Shown: in pieces, positions 1 to 7,686 of the stretch
Position numbering within the stretch: position 1 is the stretch's first letter
Layout of the letters: each line of letters starts with the position of its first letter
Assembly (NCBI GenBank): GCA_017883345.1
Contig: JADGNT010000010.1
Location: 1-17,293 of the forward strand
DNA length: 17,293 nucleotides
Reading direction: 5' to 3'
From: Candidatus Solibacter sp.
GTDB taxonomy: Bacteria; Acidobacteriota; Terriglobia; Bryobacterales; Bryobacteraceae
Notes under the pieces: generated by a model
Database searches by the model: none
What the model saw: only the letters and a program-made list of their open reading frames with translations
What the model was told of the DNA's origin: nothing
Translations under genes and position numbers: made by a program

Positions 1-374
1 TACAGGCCAACAGCAAGGGCGCGCTTCAGATCGTGCAGTTCCTCAAGGGGATGCTGGAGCGCCGCATGTCGCCGAAGAATCTGTCGGGACCGATCGGCAT
101 CGGCACCATGGCGGGCGCCGCCGCCCGCGAAGGTCCGACCGAGTTCTTCCAGTTGATGTGCATGGTGAGCCTCAACCTGGCCATCTTCAACCTGCTGCCC
201 ATCCCGATTCTGGATGGCGGCGTGATCGTGATGCTGCTGGTGGAAATGACGATGCAGCGCGATCTCAGCCTCACCGTCAAGGAAGCGGTGTTTAAGGTCG
301 GCTTCGTCTGCATCATGGTGATTGTGGCTTTCGCCATTTATAACGACATCTCGAAGATTCTCCCCGCCGGTTGA
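1..374 (+). CDS. rseP: RseP-type site-2 intramembrane metalloprotease, C-terminal fragment
   Basis: This is the 3' end of a gene that begins before the window; the frame is open from base 3 and stops at 372-374. RseP is a membrane-embedded zinc protease that cuts anti-sigma factors and signal-peptide remnants. The fragment has the family's C-terminal signature: an LSGPIGIG stretch, then NLAIFNLLPIPILDGG, in which the LDG motif carries the third zinc ligand (Asp), and a final hydrophobic segment (GFVCIMVIVAFAIY). The N-terminal HExxH motif and PDZ domains would lie upstream and cannot be seen. bshC follows 73 bases later on the same strand. The family call is secure; the exact substrate is not known. 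Confidence 0.9.
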   Translation, partial: QANSKGALQIVQFLKGMLERRMSPKNLSGPIGIGTMAGAAAREGPTEFFQLMCMVSLNLAIFNLLPIPILDGGVIVMLLVEMTMQRDLSLTVKEAVFKVGFVCIMVIVAFAIYNDISKILPAG

Positions 375-447
375 GCTGCGCTGGGGTGTCATTGAGATGC
401 GCCGAAACTTTCGCCGCCGCCCGCTCATCTGCTAAGCTGATCCACGC

Positions 448-2022
448 ATGCACTGTACCTGCGTCCGACAGAGCGATCTGCCCAATACTACGCGCTTGTT
501 CGCGGACGTACTGTATCATCCCGATAGAACCGCCCCTTTTTACCAGCATCCGCTGCGCGGCCTGGAAGCTTTTCAAGCCGCCGCCCGGCAGATCGAGTTT
601 TCCGGGGAGCGCCGCGCAGGGTTGATCGACGCGTTACGAGTGCAGAATCCCGAGAGTCCGGCGCTCCAACGCCTGGCGCAACCCGGCACGGTCGCGGTGG
701 TGACCGGCCAACAGGTGGGATTGTTTTCGGGCCCCTGCTACACCATTTACAAAGTGCTGCACGCGGTGAAGCTGGCCGCAGAGCTTTCCGCCAACGGATT
801 GCCCGCGGTTCCGGTCTTCTGGCTGGCCACGGAGGATCACGATTTCGCCGAGGTTAACCACGCCTGGGTCTTCGGCGCGGACCATCAGCCAAGGAAAATG
901 GAGATGCGCCGCGCCTCGGTCGAGCAACCCGCCGGCGAGGTAGCTCTATCGGCGCCGCCGGTGCGCGAACTGCGCGCCGCGCTGCATGGGCTGCCATTCG
1001 GCGAAGAAGTCGCCGACATGGTAGAAGAAACCTACCGCGCCGGCAACACCATGGGCAAGGCGTTCAGCGAACTGCTGCGCCGCCTGCTGGCGCAATTCGA
1101 CATCCTGTACGTGGACCCGATGCTGCCGGCCTTCCGCGCTCTCGCCGCTCCCGCGCTGCGCTCCGCCGTGGCAGCCGCGGAGGAGCTCACCACCGGCGTC
1201 CTGGCGCGCAACCGCGAACTGGCCGAGGCCGGATATCATGCCCAAGTCCATGTGGAAGAGCACACCTCGTTCGTCTTCCTGCTGGAAAATGGCAAGCGCC
1301 TCGCCCTGCGCCGCAGCGGCAACGAATACGTCCACAATAGCCGCCGCTTCACCAGCCAGGAGTTGATGGACCGCGCCGCCTCACTTTCGCCCAACGCCAT
1401 CCTCCGCCCGGTGATTCAGGATTCGATGCTGCCCACGGTGAGCTACATCGGCGGTCCAGCCGAGACCGCGTATCTGGCGCAATCCGAGGCCCTCTATCGC
1501 GTCCTGCTGGGGCGTATGCCGGTCGCCATGCCACGCGCGAGCTTTACTATCCTGGATAGCCGAAGCGCCAAGTTGATGGAGCGCAACCATCTTTCGCTCG
1601 GCGATTTCTTCCACGGCGAAATCTCGCTCAAGGAACGCATCGCCTCACGTCTCGTGCCGCCCGCACTGGCCGGCAGCATGCGCGAATCCGCGGCGACCGT
1701 AGGGAGCGCCGTGGCGCGCATGCGCGCCGAGTTAACGGCATTCGACCCGACACTCGCCCAAGCGCTCGACCGCAGCGCCAGAAAGATCGACTACCAGCTC
1801 GCCAAAATGGAACGCAAGACCGGCCGCGAAGCCATGCGCCGCGATGAATACGCCGAGCGCGATGCCGCCTCGCTCTACGGACTGATCTACCCGGAGCGGC
1901 ACCTACAGGAGCGCCTCTACTCCATGCTCCCCTTCCTGGCCCAACACGGCCTGGATCTGATCGGCTCCATCTACGAAGCCATCGAACTGGAGTGTTCCGA
2001 CCATCGCGTGATGGTGATGTGA
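448..2022 (+). CDS. bshC: Putative cysteine ligase BshC (bacillithiol biosynthesis)
   Basis: The 524-residue protein matches the usual length (about 540) of BshC, thought to add cysteine to glucosaminyl-malate in the last step of bacillithiol synthesis, in the cytoplasm. The sequence shows the two family blocks: VAVVTGQQVGLFSGPCYTIYK (about residues 82-102) and FWLATEDHDFAEVNHAW (about 126-142). The C-terminal part (about 400-480) is rich in charged helix, as expected for the BshC coiled coil. The ATG at 448 gives a normal N-terminus (LP..TRLFADVLYHPDRTAPFYQH). No Shine-Dalgarno sequence precedes it; a weak -10-like TAAGCT lies at 433-438. No other bsh gene is in the window. A family A palindromic repeat starts right after the stop. 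Confidence 0.92.
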   Translation: MHCTCVRQSDLPNTTRLFADVLYHPDRTAPFYQHPLRGLEAFQAAARQIEFSGERRAGLIDALRVQNPESPALQRLAQPGTVAVVTGQQVGLFSGPCYTIYKVLHAVKLAAELSANGLPAVPVFWLATEDHDFAEVNHAWVFGADHQPRKMEMRRASVEQPAGEVALSAPPVRELRAALHGLPFGEEVADMVEETYRAGNTMGKAFSELLRRLLAQFDILYVDPMLPAFRALAAPALRSAVAAAEELTTGVLARNRELAEAGYHAQVHVEEHTSFVFLLENGKRLALRRSGNEYVHNSRRFTSQELMDRAASLSPNAILRPVIQDSMLPTVSYIGGPAETAYLAQSEALYRVLLGRMPVAMPRASFTILDSRSAKLMERNHLSLGDFFHGEISLKERIASRLVPPALAGSMRESAATVGSAVARMRAELTAFDPTLAQALDRSARKIDYQLAKMERKTGREAMRRDEYAERDAASLYGLIYPERHLQERLYSMLPFLAQHGLDLIGSIYEAIELECSDHRVMVM

Positions 2023-2116
2023 GACCCGGGGACAGACCCGGGGACAGACAGGCCTGACAGCGAATTTCCGGCAAAAAGCGCCGGAAATTCATGTCAGGCT
2101 TGTCAGTCCCCGGGGA
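2023..2116. repeat. Family A palindromic repeat, copy 1
   Basis: Intergenic inverted repeat. The core stem is GAATTTCCGGC (2062-2072) against GCCGGAAATTC (2080-2090) with loop AAAAAGC. An outer stem pairs CCTGACA (2053-2059) with TGTCAGG (2092-2098). The left side carries a tandem GACCCGGGGACA unit (2023-2046) and the right side ends in TGTCAGTCCCC. The same core is at 7565-7624 (inverted) and 9910-9978. It starts directly after the bshC stop and could act as a terminator or a REP-like element. No REP-associated transposase is seen in the window. Confidence 0.85.
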
Positions 2117-2127
2117 TCCGCTCGGGA

Positions 2128-2133
2128 TATAAT
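2128..2133 (+). promoter_or_regulatory. Candidate -10 box (TATAAT) for the VOC gene
   Basis: A perfect TATAAT lies 25 bases before the ATG at 2159. A TTGTCA at 2100-2105, inside the family A repeat, could serve as -35, but the 22-base spacer is too long for a standard sigma-70 promoter. A run of eight G (2141-2148) lies between the -10 box and the start codon. Confidence 0.4.
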
Positions 2134-2158
2134 CGCTTCCGGGGGGGGAAATCCCAGG

Positions 2159-2950
2159 ATGCCTAAAATCGAAAGCTACGCGCCCGGATCATTCTGCTGG
2201 GCGGACCTTGCGACCACCGATGCGGCGGCCGCGAAACACTTTTACGGGGAAATGTTCGGCTGGACCGCGGTCGATATCCCGATGCCGGAAGGCGCTTACA
2301 CGATCTTTCAATCCGGCGGCAACGATGCGGCAGCCATGTACCCCGCTGGCCCGGGCATGCCGGCCCACTGGGGGGTCTATTTCTCGGTGGCCGCCGCCGA
2401 CGAATCGGCGGCGCAGGTCGAGCCGTGCGGCGGAAAGCTCATAGCCGGACCGTTTGACGCCATGGACGCGGGCCGTATGGCGGTGGCCCAGGATCCGCAA
2501 GGCGCGGTGTTTTCGTTGTGGCAGGCCAAGCGGCACATCGGCGCCACGCACGGCGGACCGCTGGGGCAAGTGGTGTGGCCGGAACTGGCGACCGGCGATC
2601 CGGCGGGCGCGGCCGGGTTCTATACCCGTCTGTTCGGCTGGAAGACGAAACCCGAAACCGTTGGCGCGGACGCGCCCTATGCCGAGTGGTTGAACCAGGG
2701 AGCGAGTATCGGCGGCCTGATGCCCATGCAGGGCGATCAGTGGCAGGGTATCCCGCCGCACTGGATGATCTATATCACGGTGGCCGATTGCACGGACCGC
2801 GCCGCTCGCGCCGGTCAACTCGGCGGCAAAATCTGCGTGCCTCCCAGGGACATCCCGAATGTGGGACGCTTCTCGGTGATCTTCGATCCCCAGGGCGCCG
2901 CGTTCTCCATCATTCAGATGACCGCCGTGCATCATCCGGCTACAGCCTGA
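2159..2950 (+). CDS. VOC superfamily protein with two glyoxalase-like domains (CFP30B type)
   Basis: The 263-residue protein contains two copies of the vicinal-oxygen-chelate fold. The first (about residues 8-122) begins GSFCWADLATTDAAAAKHFYGEMFGW; the second (about 135-258) begins GQVVWPELATGDPAGAAGFYTRLFGW. Each ends in a strand of the form DPQGA.FS(L/I), typical of this family. Such fused pairs resemble mycobacterial CFP30B and bacterial 'glyoxalase/bleomycin resistance' annotations; members bind small molecules and few have a known reaction. No signal peptide is seen, so it should be cytoplasmic. It stands alone between two repeats, with a possible promoter at 2128-2133. The substrate cannot be told from sequence. 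Confidence 0.88.
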   Translation: MPKIESYAPGSFCWADLATTDAAAAKHFYGEMFGWTAVDIPMPEGAYTIFQSGGNDAAAMYPAGPGMPAHWGVYFSVAAADESAAQVEPCGGKLIAGPFDAMDAGRMAVAQDPQGAVFSLWQAKRHIGATHGGPLGQVVWPELATGDPAGAAGFYTRLFGWKTKPETVGADAPYAEWLNQGASIGGLMPMQGDQWQGIPPHWMIYITVADCTDRAARAGQLGGKICVPPRDIPNVGRFSVIFDPQGAAFSIIQMTAVHHPATA

Positions 2951-2992
2951 TGGCGCGGCCCGCTGGCTCAGAACGTCAGAAGAAAACAATTA

Positions 2993-3068
2993 GCCGCCGA
3001 TGAACGCCGATAAACGCGGATAAACAAGAATTTTTGCTTATCCGCGTTCATCTGCGTTCATCGGCGGC
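2993..3068. repeat. Long palindromic repeat of the GATGAACGC/GATAAACGC type
   Basis: Inverted repeat with arms of about 34 bases, left 2993-3026 and right 3035-3068, about 31 of 34 positions pairing, and a short loop. The arms are built from the 9-10-base unit (C)GATGAACGC / (C)GATAAACGC. Repeats of this look are common between genes in several GC-rich phyla (from memory, not searched). Here it separates the VOC gene from the convergent rod-binding gene and overlaps the 3' end of the latter, so it may also end transcription from both sides. Confidence 0.85.
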
Positions 3069-3350
3069 CAGTTTTGGCTTGAGGCCTTTGGCGATCATAT
3101 CGGCCAATCCCAGGCCGCCTTTTTGCGCCAGGACGGCGGCGAATTGCTGCTCGGCATAATCGGTGGCACATTCGGCGGAGGAGTCCTCGCCGCCGAGCCA
3201 CCCCGAGCCGCTCTGCCGCGCGGACCGCAGAATCTGTCCGATTAAGAGGGCTTCGAATTGCTGCGCGGCGTCGCGCACTTTTTCTGGAGTGTCCGCTTTG
3301 GCGGTGGTGGTGGCGGGCAAGGCGACGGAAGAAATTGCCAGATCGCTCAT
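3048..3350 (-). CDS. flgJ: Flagellar rod-binding protein (FlgJ N-terminal-like)
   Basis: The 100-residue protein matches the rod-binding domain of FlgJ without the muramidase domain, the form found in many bacteria. Residues about 25-50 (VRDAAQQFEALLIGQILRSAR) carry the conserved AxxFEAxxxxxMLxxxR-like helix, and the tail (FAAVLAQKGGLGLADMI) matches the second conserved helix. It would act in the periplasm as a cap or scaffold for rod assembly. The ATG overlaps the flgI stop (ATGA at 3347-3350), so it is the downstream gene of a flgI-flgJ operon. The last codons (AADERR) and stop lie inside the palindromic repeat at 2993-3068, so the C-terminus may have been replaced by repeat sequence. Confidence 0.85.
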   Translation of the reverse strand: MSDLAISSVALPATTTAKADTPEKVRDAAQQFEALLIGQILRSARQSGSGWLGGEDSSAECATDYAEQQFAAVLAQKGGLGLADMIAKGLKPKLAADERR

Positions 3351-3634
3351 CCGATCACCTCGATTTCCGCTTCGAGAGCGCCGGCGGTGCGCAAGTTTTG
3401 CAGGATCGCAATCACCTCGCGCGGGGTGGATCCGATGGAGGCGAGCGCGCGCACCAGCTCCTCGACGGTTGCGCCCTGCTTCAACACGAGGTTGCGGGCC
3501 TTTTCTTCCTTCGCCGCGACAGTGGTCTGCGGAACCACTTCGGTAGTACCCGCGGCCATGGGGTTGGGTTGCGAGACGTGCAGCACGGTCTGGATCTCGA
3601 CGGTGAGATTGCCATGCAGGGCGGCTACCGGCAT
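3347..3634 (-). pseudogene. flgI: flgI, 3' fragment only (flagellar P-ring protein)
   Basis: The last 95 codons of a flagellar P-ring protein. FlgI forms the peptidoglycan-level bushing around the rod and is normally about 350-370 residues. The visible part carries HGNLTVEIQTVLHVSQPNP, then KQGATVEELVRALASIGSTPREVIAILQNLRTAGALEAEIEVI, which is the diagnostic FlgI C-terminus. Upstream of about 3634 the similarity stops at once: the opposite strand there encodes flhA. The open frame continues to an ATG at 4054, but that stretch is only the antisense of flhA. The 5' end of flgI, with its signal peptide, is absent from the window. Either a deletion or a misassembly made this junction. The rod-binding gene follows with an ATGA overlap. 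Confidence 0.85.
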
Positions 3635-4285
3635 ACTGGCTACACCGTGGTGGACAGCGTGAGCGTGCTCGGCACTCACCTTTCCGAGCCGATTCGCCGC
3701 TACGCCCACGAACTGTTTTCGCGGCAGGATGCCAAGCGCCTGCTGGACCGGGTGGCTGTGGAGCACCCCAAGGTCGTCGAGGATGTGGTTCCCAAGCTGC
3801 TGCCCCTCTACACCGTGCAGCGCGTGCTGCAGAACCTGTTGCGCGAGCGCGCGTCGATTGGCGACGCGGTCTCGATTCTGGAGGCGCTCGGCGAGGCTGG
3901 CGGTTGCCCCCGCAATCCCGTGCTGCCGACCGAGTATGTGCGGCAGTCCATCCGTCGCGCCGTGGTCAAGCCGTATCTGATCCGGGCGGGCGACCTGCCT
4001 GCCTGGTTCATCGATCCGCCGATCGAGCAGGCGGTGGAATCGGCCGTCGAACACGGCGAACAGAACAGTCGCATTTCACTTCCGCCGCAACAAATTCGCG
4101 ACATCCTCAATCGCATTTCGGCACGCATCCAACAGCCAGAGACACCGGTTGTGGCGATCACCTCCAGCGGCGCGCGCTATTTCCCGCGTCAACTCGGTGA
4201 GCCCACCCTGCCCAACCTCTTTTTCCTGGCGCACAACGAAATCCCGCCCGGTCTGCGCGTGCAATCGCTGGGCAATCTTCAATAG
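3635..4285 (+). pseudogene. flhA: flhA, 3' fragment only (flagellar type III export gate)
   Basis: The last 216 codons of FlhA, the large export-gate protein of the flagellar type III secretion system (normally about 690 residues, N-terminal membrane half plus cytoplasmic half). The fragment begins at TGYTVVDSVSVLGTHLSEPIRRYAHELFSRQD and continues through LLPLYTVQRVLQNLLRERASIGDAVSILEALGEA and NPVLPTEYVRQSIRRAVVKPYL, all typical of the cytoplasmic nonamer-forming domain. All membrane helices and the FHIPEP motif region are missing. The open frame runs back to 3335, but that part is the antisense of flgI. flhF starts 73 bases downstream. As it stands it cannot make a working export gate. Confidence 0.87.
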
Positions 4286-4358
4286 CCGCCTACAGAAAAT
4301 CCGCATTTCCGCCGATAGATTCCACGTGTAGCGGCCTGCTAAGCGGCCGGAGAACGAG

Positions 4359-5523
4359 ATGAAGATCAAATCCTACTATTCCCGCACCGTGGAGGACGCG
4401 ATGGCCGCCGCGCGTCATGAGATGGGGCCGGACGCGATGCTGGTGAACAGCCGCAAAGCGCCGCCGGAGGCTCGCCATCCCGGCGAGTACGAAGTTGTCT
4501 TTGCCGACGTCGCTGCCGCCGGAGGCCTCCCTGAAACTTCCGGGCGAGCGCAGCGAGTCGATGGCAGTTCCTCCGTCGCCCGTGACCGACCGGCTCTCCA
4601 TGGAGGTCGCGGAACTCAAGAAGGAGTTGGCAGGGATGCGGCACGCGATCACCCGCACGGCCTACGCGCCGGCACAGTGGATCGGCGTCTCGCAGGACCT
4701 ATCCGATGCCTATGCCGCGCTCACCGCCGCGGAGGTATCGGCGGAGTTGGCCCGCGAGATTGTGCAGGCCGCGGGGGACCGCTTGAACGGCCACCGCCTT
4801 CCGCCTGGGCCGGCCACGAAGAGGACGGACGGTTCTGCCTTCCAGCGGCCACTCATCGAGGAAACCTCCAGCCGCTTCACCGCCGATGCGACGCTGGGCC
4901 GCAGCCCCGCACAACCGCGCATCGTCGCTCTGGTGGGGCCTCCCGGTTCAGGCAAGACGACTACCCTGGTCAAACTTGCAGTCAACTACGGTCTGGCCGC
5001 TCGCCGGCCCGTTCTGCCGCTCTCCATCGATACGCACCGCGTCGCCGCCGCCGATCGGCTACGCTCCTACGCCGCGATCCTCGGCATCGGTTTTCAGTTG
5101 CTGGAGACGGTATCGTCACTGGCTCAGGCGATCGAGGAAAACCGCGGGAAGGAACTGATCTTCATCGATACCCCGGGGTTGGCCTACGGCGACCTCGAAG
5201 ATTCGGAAAGTCTGGCGCACTTTCTTGCCACGCGCGGCGATATCGACACGCACCTCGTGCTCCCGGCACCCATGAAGGCGGCCGGCCTTTCACGCATGGT
5301 GGATGCTTTCGAAATCTTACGGCCGCGGCATCTTCGGTTCACGAAACTTGATGAAACCGGGTCCTACGGGCCGATCTTCAGTGAAGCGGCGCGGACCGGC
5401 AAGCCGTTGTACTTCTTCGCCGCGGGCCGGCGCATTCCCGAGGATCTCGAAGCCGCCAGCCCCGAGCGCGTGCTGGATCTAGTGTTGCCAAGCGCCGGCG
5501 GCAGGACGCGATCGGCCGCATAG
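4359..5523 (+). pseudogene. flhF: flhF with a single-base frameshift (SRP-like GTPase for flagellar placement)
   Basis: FlhF is a GTPase of the SRP family that sets flagellar site and number. The first frame (from ATG 4359, GGAGA at 4349-4353) encodes the FlhF N-terminus MKIKSYYSRTVEDAMAAARHEMGPDAMLVNSRKAP to about GEYEVVFADV. From about 4520 the coding frame is the next one, ending at 5523: linker with coiled coil (MEVAELKKELAGMRHAI), Walker A GPPGSGKTTT (near codon 192), SIDTHRVAAADRLRSYA, IFIDTPG and TKLDETGSYG (G4). The span is 1165 bases, 388 codons plus one extra base, so one inserted base near 4500-4590 explains it. The downstream frame alone, from a TTG at 4495, would lack the B domain. 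fliA follows 28 bases later. A sequencing error is possible. Confidence 0.85.
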
Positions 5524-5551
5524 AAAGGTAGCAGGTGATGGGTGGAATCGT

Positions 5552-6307
5552 ATGTATGGCTACACGGTGTCTGGTGAGATGACCGACGAGAGGCGCGAGC
5601 GTCTCATTCTGGAACACCTGCCCCAGGTACGGCTGATCGCCCGGCGGATTCAGGAGCGTCTGCCGGATAGCATCAGCCTCGACGACCTGGTTTCTACCGG
5701 TGTACTCGGGCTGATCTCGGCGATCGACCATTTCGACCCCGGCCACAACGTCAAGTTGAAAACCTACGCCGAGTACAAGATCCGTGGTGCCATTCTGGAC
5801 GGCCTGCGCGGCTTGGACTGGGCGCCGCGCCAGAAGCGCCGTAAGTCGAAACAAATCGAAGCGGCCATCGCCATCGCGGAGCAGCGCTTGCAGGGCCCGC
5901 CCTCGGAGGAGGATATCGCCGCTGAACTCGCCATCACGCTGGACAAGTATCACGAGTGGCTGGTGGAGATCCGCGGCCTCAATCTGGCCAGCCTTGAGTA
6001 TGCCGGCAGCGATCAGGGCAAGGACCTGCTGCACTATCTGCCCGACACCGGCGAAAATCTTCCTTCCACGCTGCTGGAACGGGCGGAACTGGAGAAATTG
6101 CTGGCGTCGAGCATCGAGCTGATTCCAGAAATCGAGAAAACCGTGCTCAGTCTCTACTACCACGAGGAATTGACGCTACGCGAGATTGCCCAGGTGGTAA
6201 ACCTGCACGAGTCGCGCATCTCGCAGTTGAAGTCGCAGGCCATCGTGCGGCTGCGCGGCCAGTTGGCCGAACAATGGCCGTCCACGCGGGGGATGGCCGG
6301 GGCATGA
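5552..6307 (+). CDS. fliA: Flagellar sigma factor FliA (sigma-28)
   Basis: The 251-residue protein is a full-length group 3 sigma factor of the FliA/WhiG type, which directs RNA polymerase to late flagellar and chemotaxis promoters. Region 2 is clear: LDDLVSTGVLGLISAIDHFDP, then LKTYAEYKIRGAILDGLRGLDWAPR (about residues 46-98). Region 3 includes PSEEDIAAELAI, and region 4 is the helix-turn-helix LTLREIAQVVNLHESRISQLKSQAIVRLR (about 208-236). The ATG at 5552 follows GGGTGGA (5540-5546) at good spacing; an internal ATG at 5579 (MTDERRERL) is also possible. The stop overlaps the next start (ATGA at 6304-6307). No FlgM-like anti-sigma gene is visible in the window. Confidence 0.93.
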   Translation: MYGYTVSGEMTDERRERLILEHLPQVRLIARRIQERLPDSISLDDLVSTGVLGLISAIDHFDPGHNVKLKTYAEYKIRGAILDGLRGLDWAPRQKRRKSKQIEAAIAIAEQRLQGPPSEEDIAAELAITLDKYHEWLVEIRGLNLASLEYAGSDQGKDLLHYLPDTGENLPSTLLERAELEKLLASSIELIPEIEKTVLSLYYHEELTLREIAQVVNLHESRISQLKSQAIVRLRGQLAEQWPSTRGMAGA

Positions 6308-7161
6308 CCGCCAGCGGAGCCCACGACCAGGTGACGGAGCAGATCGGCGGCCTGCTCGATCACTGGACGGTGGGCCTGGCCGAAGTGGTGGCGTCCATGG
6401 CCGGCCAGAAGCGCGAGGTGAGCTGGGAGGCCACTGCCATGCCGCCGGCCGGGCCGGACCTGTTGTGGTGGGAGCAGCCTTTCCAGACCGTCCCGGGCGC
6501 GGTGGTCTGGGTAGCGACGCCGCGCAGCACCTGGGAGCATGCCGGCACGCTGAGGCTGAAAGCCGCCGGCCTCGAAACCGTCGAAACCAACGAGGCTCGC
6601 AACACCTGGTTGGAGATTCTAGGCCAATCGCTCTTTGCTCTGGCCCGTTCGATTGGCGGCGTGCCGGGTCGCGAAGTAGCGTGCGACACCGGGGCGGAGC
6701 GCGCACCCGAGGCGAACCCGGAAGCCGCGGCGTCGGTTTTGCTAACCTTTGGCGAAACGCCTCAAGCTCCGCTTTGGATCGGCTTCAGTCCCAAGTTGGT
6801 GGCCCTCCTCTCGCATCCGGCAGGCGGCGAGAGCATCGAAGCGCAGACCGGCCATGCGGATGCCGAGGACGGCGCGGTCCACGCCGGCCGCGGCGATATC
6901 CCGCCAACCATGGACCTGCTGCTGGATGTCGAATTGCCAGTGAGTGTTTCATTCGGTAAGACGGAGATCCCAATGAAAGATGTCTTGAAGCTGACCACAG
7001 GCAGCATTGTGGAACTGAACCGGGGTGTCAACGAACCGGTGGAGGTGTGGGTGAATCACTGCCTCATCGCGCGTGGCGAAGCGGTCGTGGTGGAGGGTAA
7101 CTACGGCGTACGTATTCAGCAGATCGTCAGCCGGACGGATCGGCTGCGGAGCGTACGATGA
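6304..7161 (+). CDS. fliN: FliN/FliY-like flagellar motor switch protein with long N-terminal extension
   Basis: The 285-residue protein ends in a SpoA (C-ring) domain at about residues 203-280: DLLLDVELPVSVSFGKTEIPMKDVLKLTTGSIVELNR, then PVEVWVNHCLIARGEAVVVEGNYGVRI. This is the FliN signature; the domain lies at the base of the motor and takes part in torque switching. FliN alone is usually 90-140 residues. The extra 200 N-terminal residues, with NTWLEILGQSLFALARSIGG (about 98-118), vaguely recall the CheC/CheX-like part of FliY, but no phosphatase motif can be confirmed. The ATG at 6304 overlaps the fliA stop and is preferred to 6274, which lies inside fliA. The next gene overlaps by ATGA at 7158-7161. 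Confidence 0.85.
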   Translation: MTASGAHDQVTEQIGGLLDHWTVGLAEVVASMAGQKREVSWEATAMPPAGPDLLWWEQPFQTVPGAVVWVATPRSTWEHAGTLRLKAAGLETVETNEARNTWLEILGQSLFALARSIGGVPGREVACDTGAERAPEANPEAAASVLLTFGETPQAPLWIGFSPKLVALLSHPAGGESIEAQTGHADAEDGAVHAGRGDIPPTMDLLLDVELPVSVSFGKTEIPMKDVLKLTTGSIVELNRGVNEPVEVWVNHCLIARGEAVVVEGNYGVRIQQIVSRTDRLRSVR

Positions 7162-7553
7162 ACCTGCTGCTTCTGCCCCATAGCATCCTGTGTGGACTGG
7201 TACTCTGCGATACCGCGGCCAGCCTGGTCGCGGTCTATCGCGCCCAGTGCCTGCTGCGCGAGATGGACGGACGGGCCGGCGATCGGCAATCGCAGCGGGA
7301 TGGCGAACTTCAGGCGCGCCGCGACACTCTGGAAGCGCTGGCCGCTCAGCTCCACGATCCGCGGAATCACACGCCGGTTGCGCCGCCGCCCGGACTCCCC
7401 AAGCCCGGACTGAACCTCAGCAAACGCTCCCACGCGCTGCGCATGCACCGGCGCGGCGAGGGCGCCGAACAGATTGCCTCCGCCTTGGAACTGCCGCGCC
7501 AGGAGGTGGATCTTCTCTTGAAGGTACATCGCAGCGTACTCAGCAGCGTGTAG
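7158..7553 (+). CDS. Small membrane-anchored hypothetical protein, DUF2802-like C-terminus
   Basis: 131 residues, last gene of the flagellar operon, translationally coupled to fliN (ATGA overlap). The first 25 residues (MNLLLLPHSILCGLVLCDTAASLVAV) are hydrophobic and probably form a membrane anchor. A charged helical stretch follows (about 28-70), then a Pro-rich linker (VAPPPGLPKPG). The C-terminal 45 residues (KRSHALRMHRRGEGAEQIASALELPRQEVDLLLKVHR) look like a helix-turn-helix and recall DUF2802, found next to flagellar genes in gammaproteobacteria. That match is from memory and weak. The role is unknown; position suggests a flagellar link. Confidence 0.7.
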   Translation: MNLLLLPHSILCGLVLCDTAASLVAVYRAQCLLREMDGRAGDRQSQRDGELQARRDTLEALAAQLHDPRNHTPVAPPPGLPKPGLNLSKRSHALRMHRRGEGAEQIASALELPRQEVDLLLKVHRSVLSSV

Positions 7554-7564
7554 CCGCCGTCGCT

Positions 7565-7624
7565 GGGGACTGACAAGACTGACATGAATTTCCGGCGCAC
7601 TTGGCCGGAAATTCGCTGTCTGTT
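7565..7624. repeat. Family A palindromic repeat, copy 2 (inverted)
   Basis: Core stem GAATTTCCGGC (7585-7595) and GCCGGAAATTC (7603-7613) with a 7-base loop. The flanks GGGGACTGACAAG and CGCTGTCTGT show that it lies in the opposite orientation to the copies at 2023-2116 and 9910-9978. It starts 11 bases after the last flagellar stop codon and could end that operon's transcript. Confidence 0.85.
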
Positions 7625-7686
7625 GGGATGGGCCTTCGGCCCGCGAAACTTCATGAAAAACTGAGCGGGCACGCTGACGGGCAGAT

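Noticed and set aside
3006..3013. GCCGATAA, identical to the sigma-28 -10 consensus
   Set aside because: It is part of the palindromic repeat at 2993-3068, no TAAA-type -35 lies 15 bases upstream, and no flagellar gene follows on that strand.
3335..3634. 5' part of the plus-strand frame that runs into flhA
   Set aside because: It translates the antisense of flgI and does not resemble FlhA; FlhA similarity starts only at about 3635.
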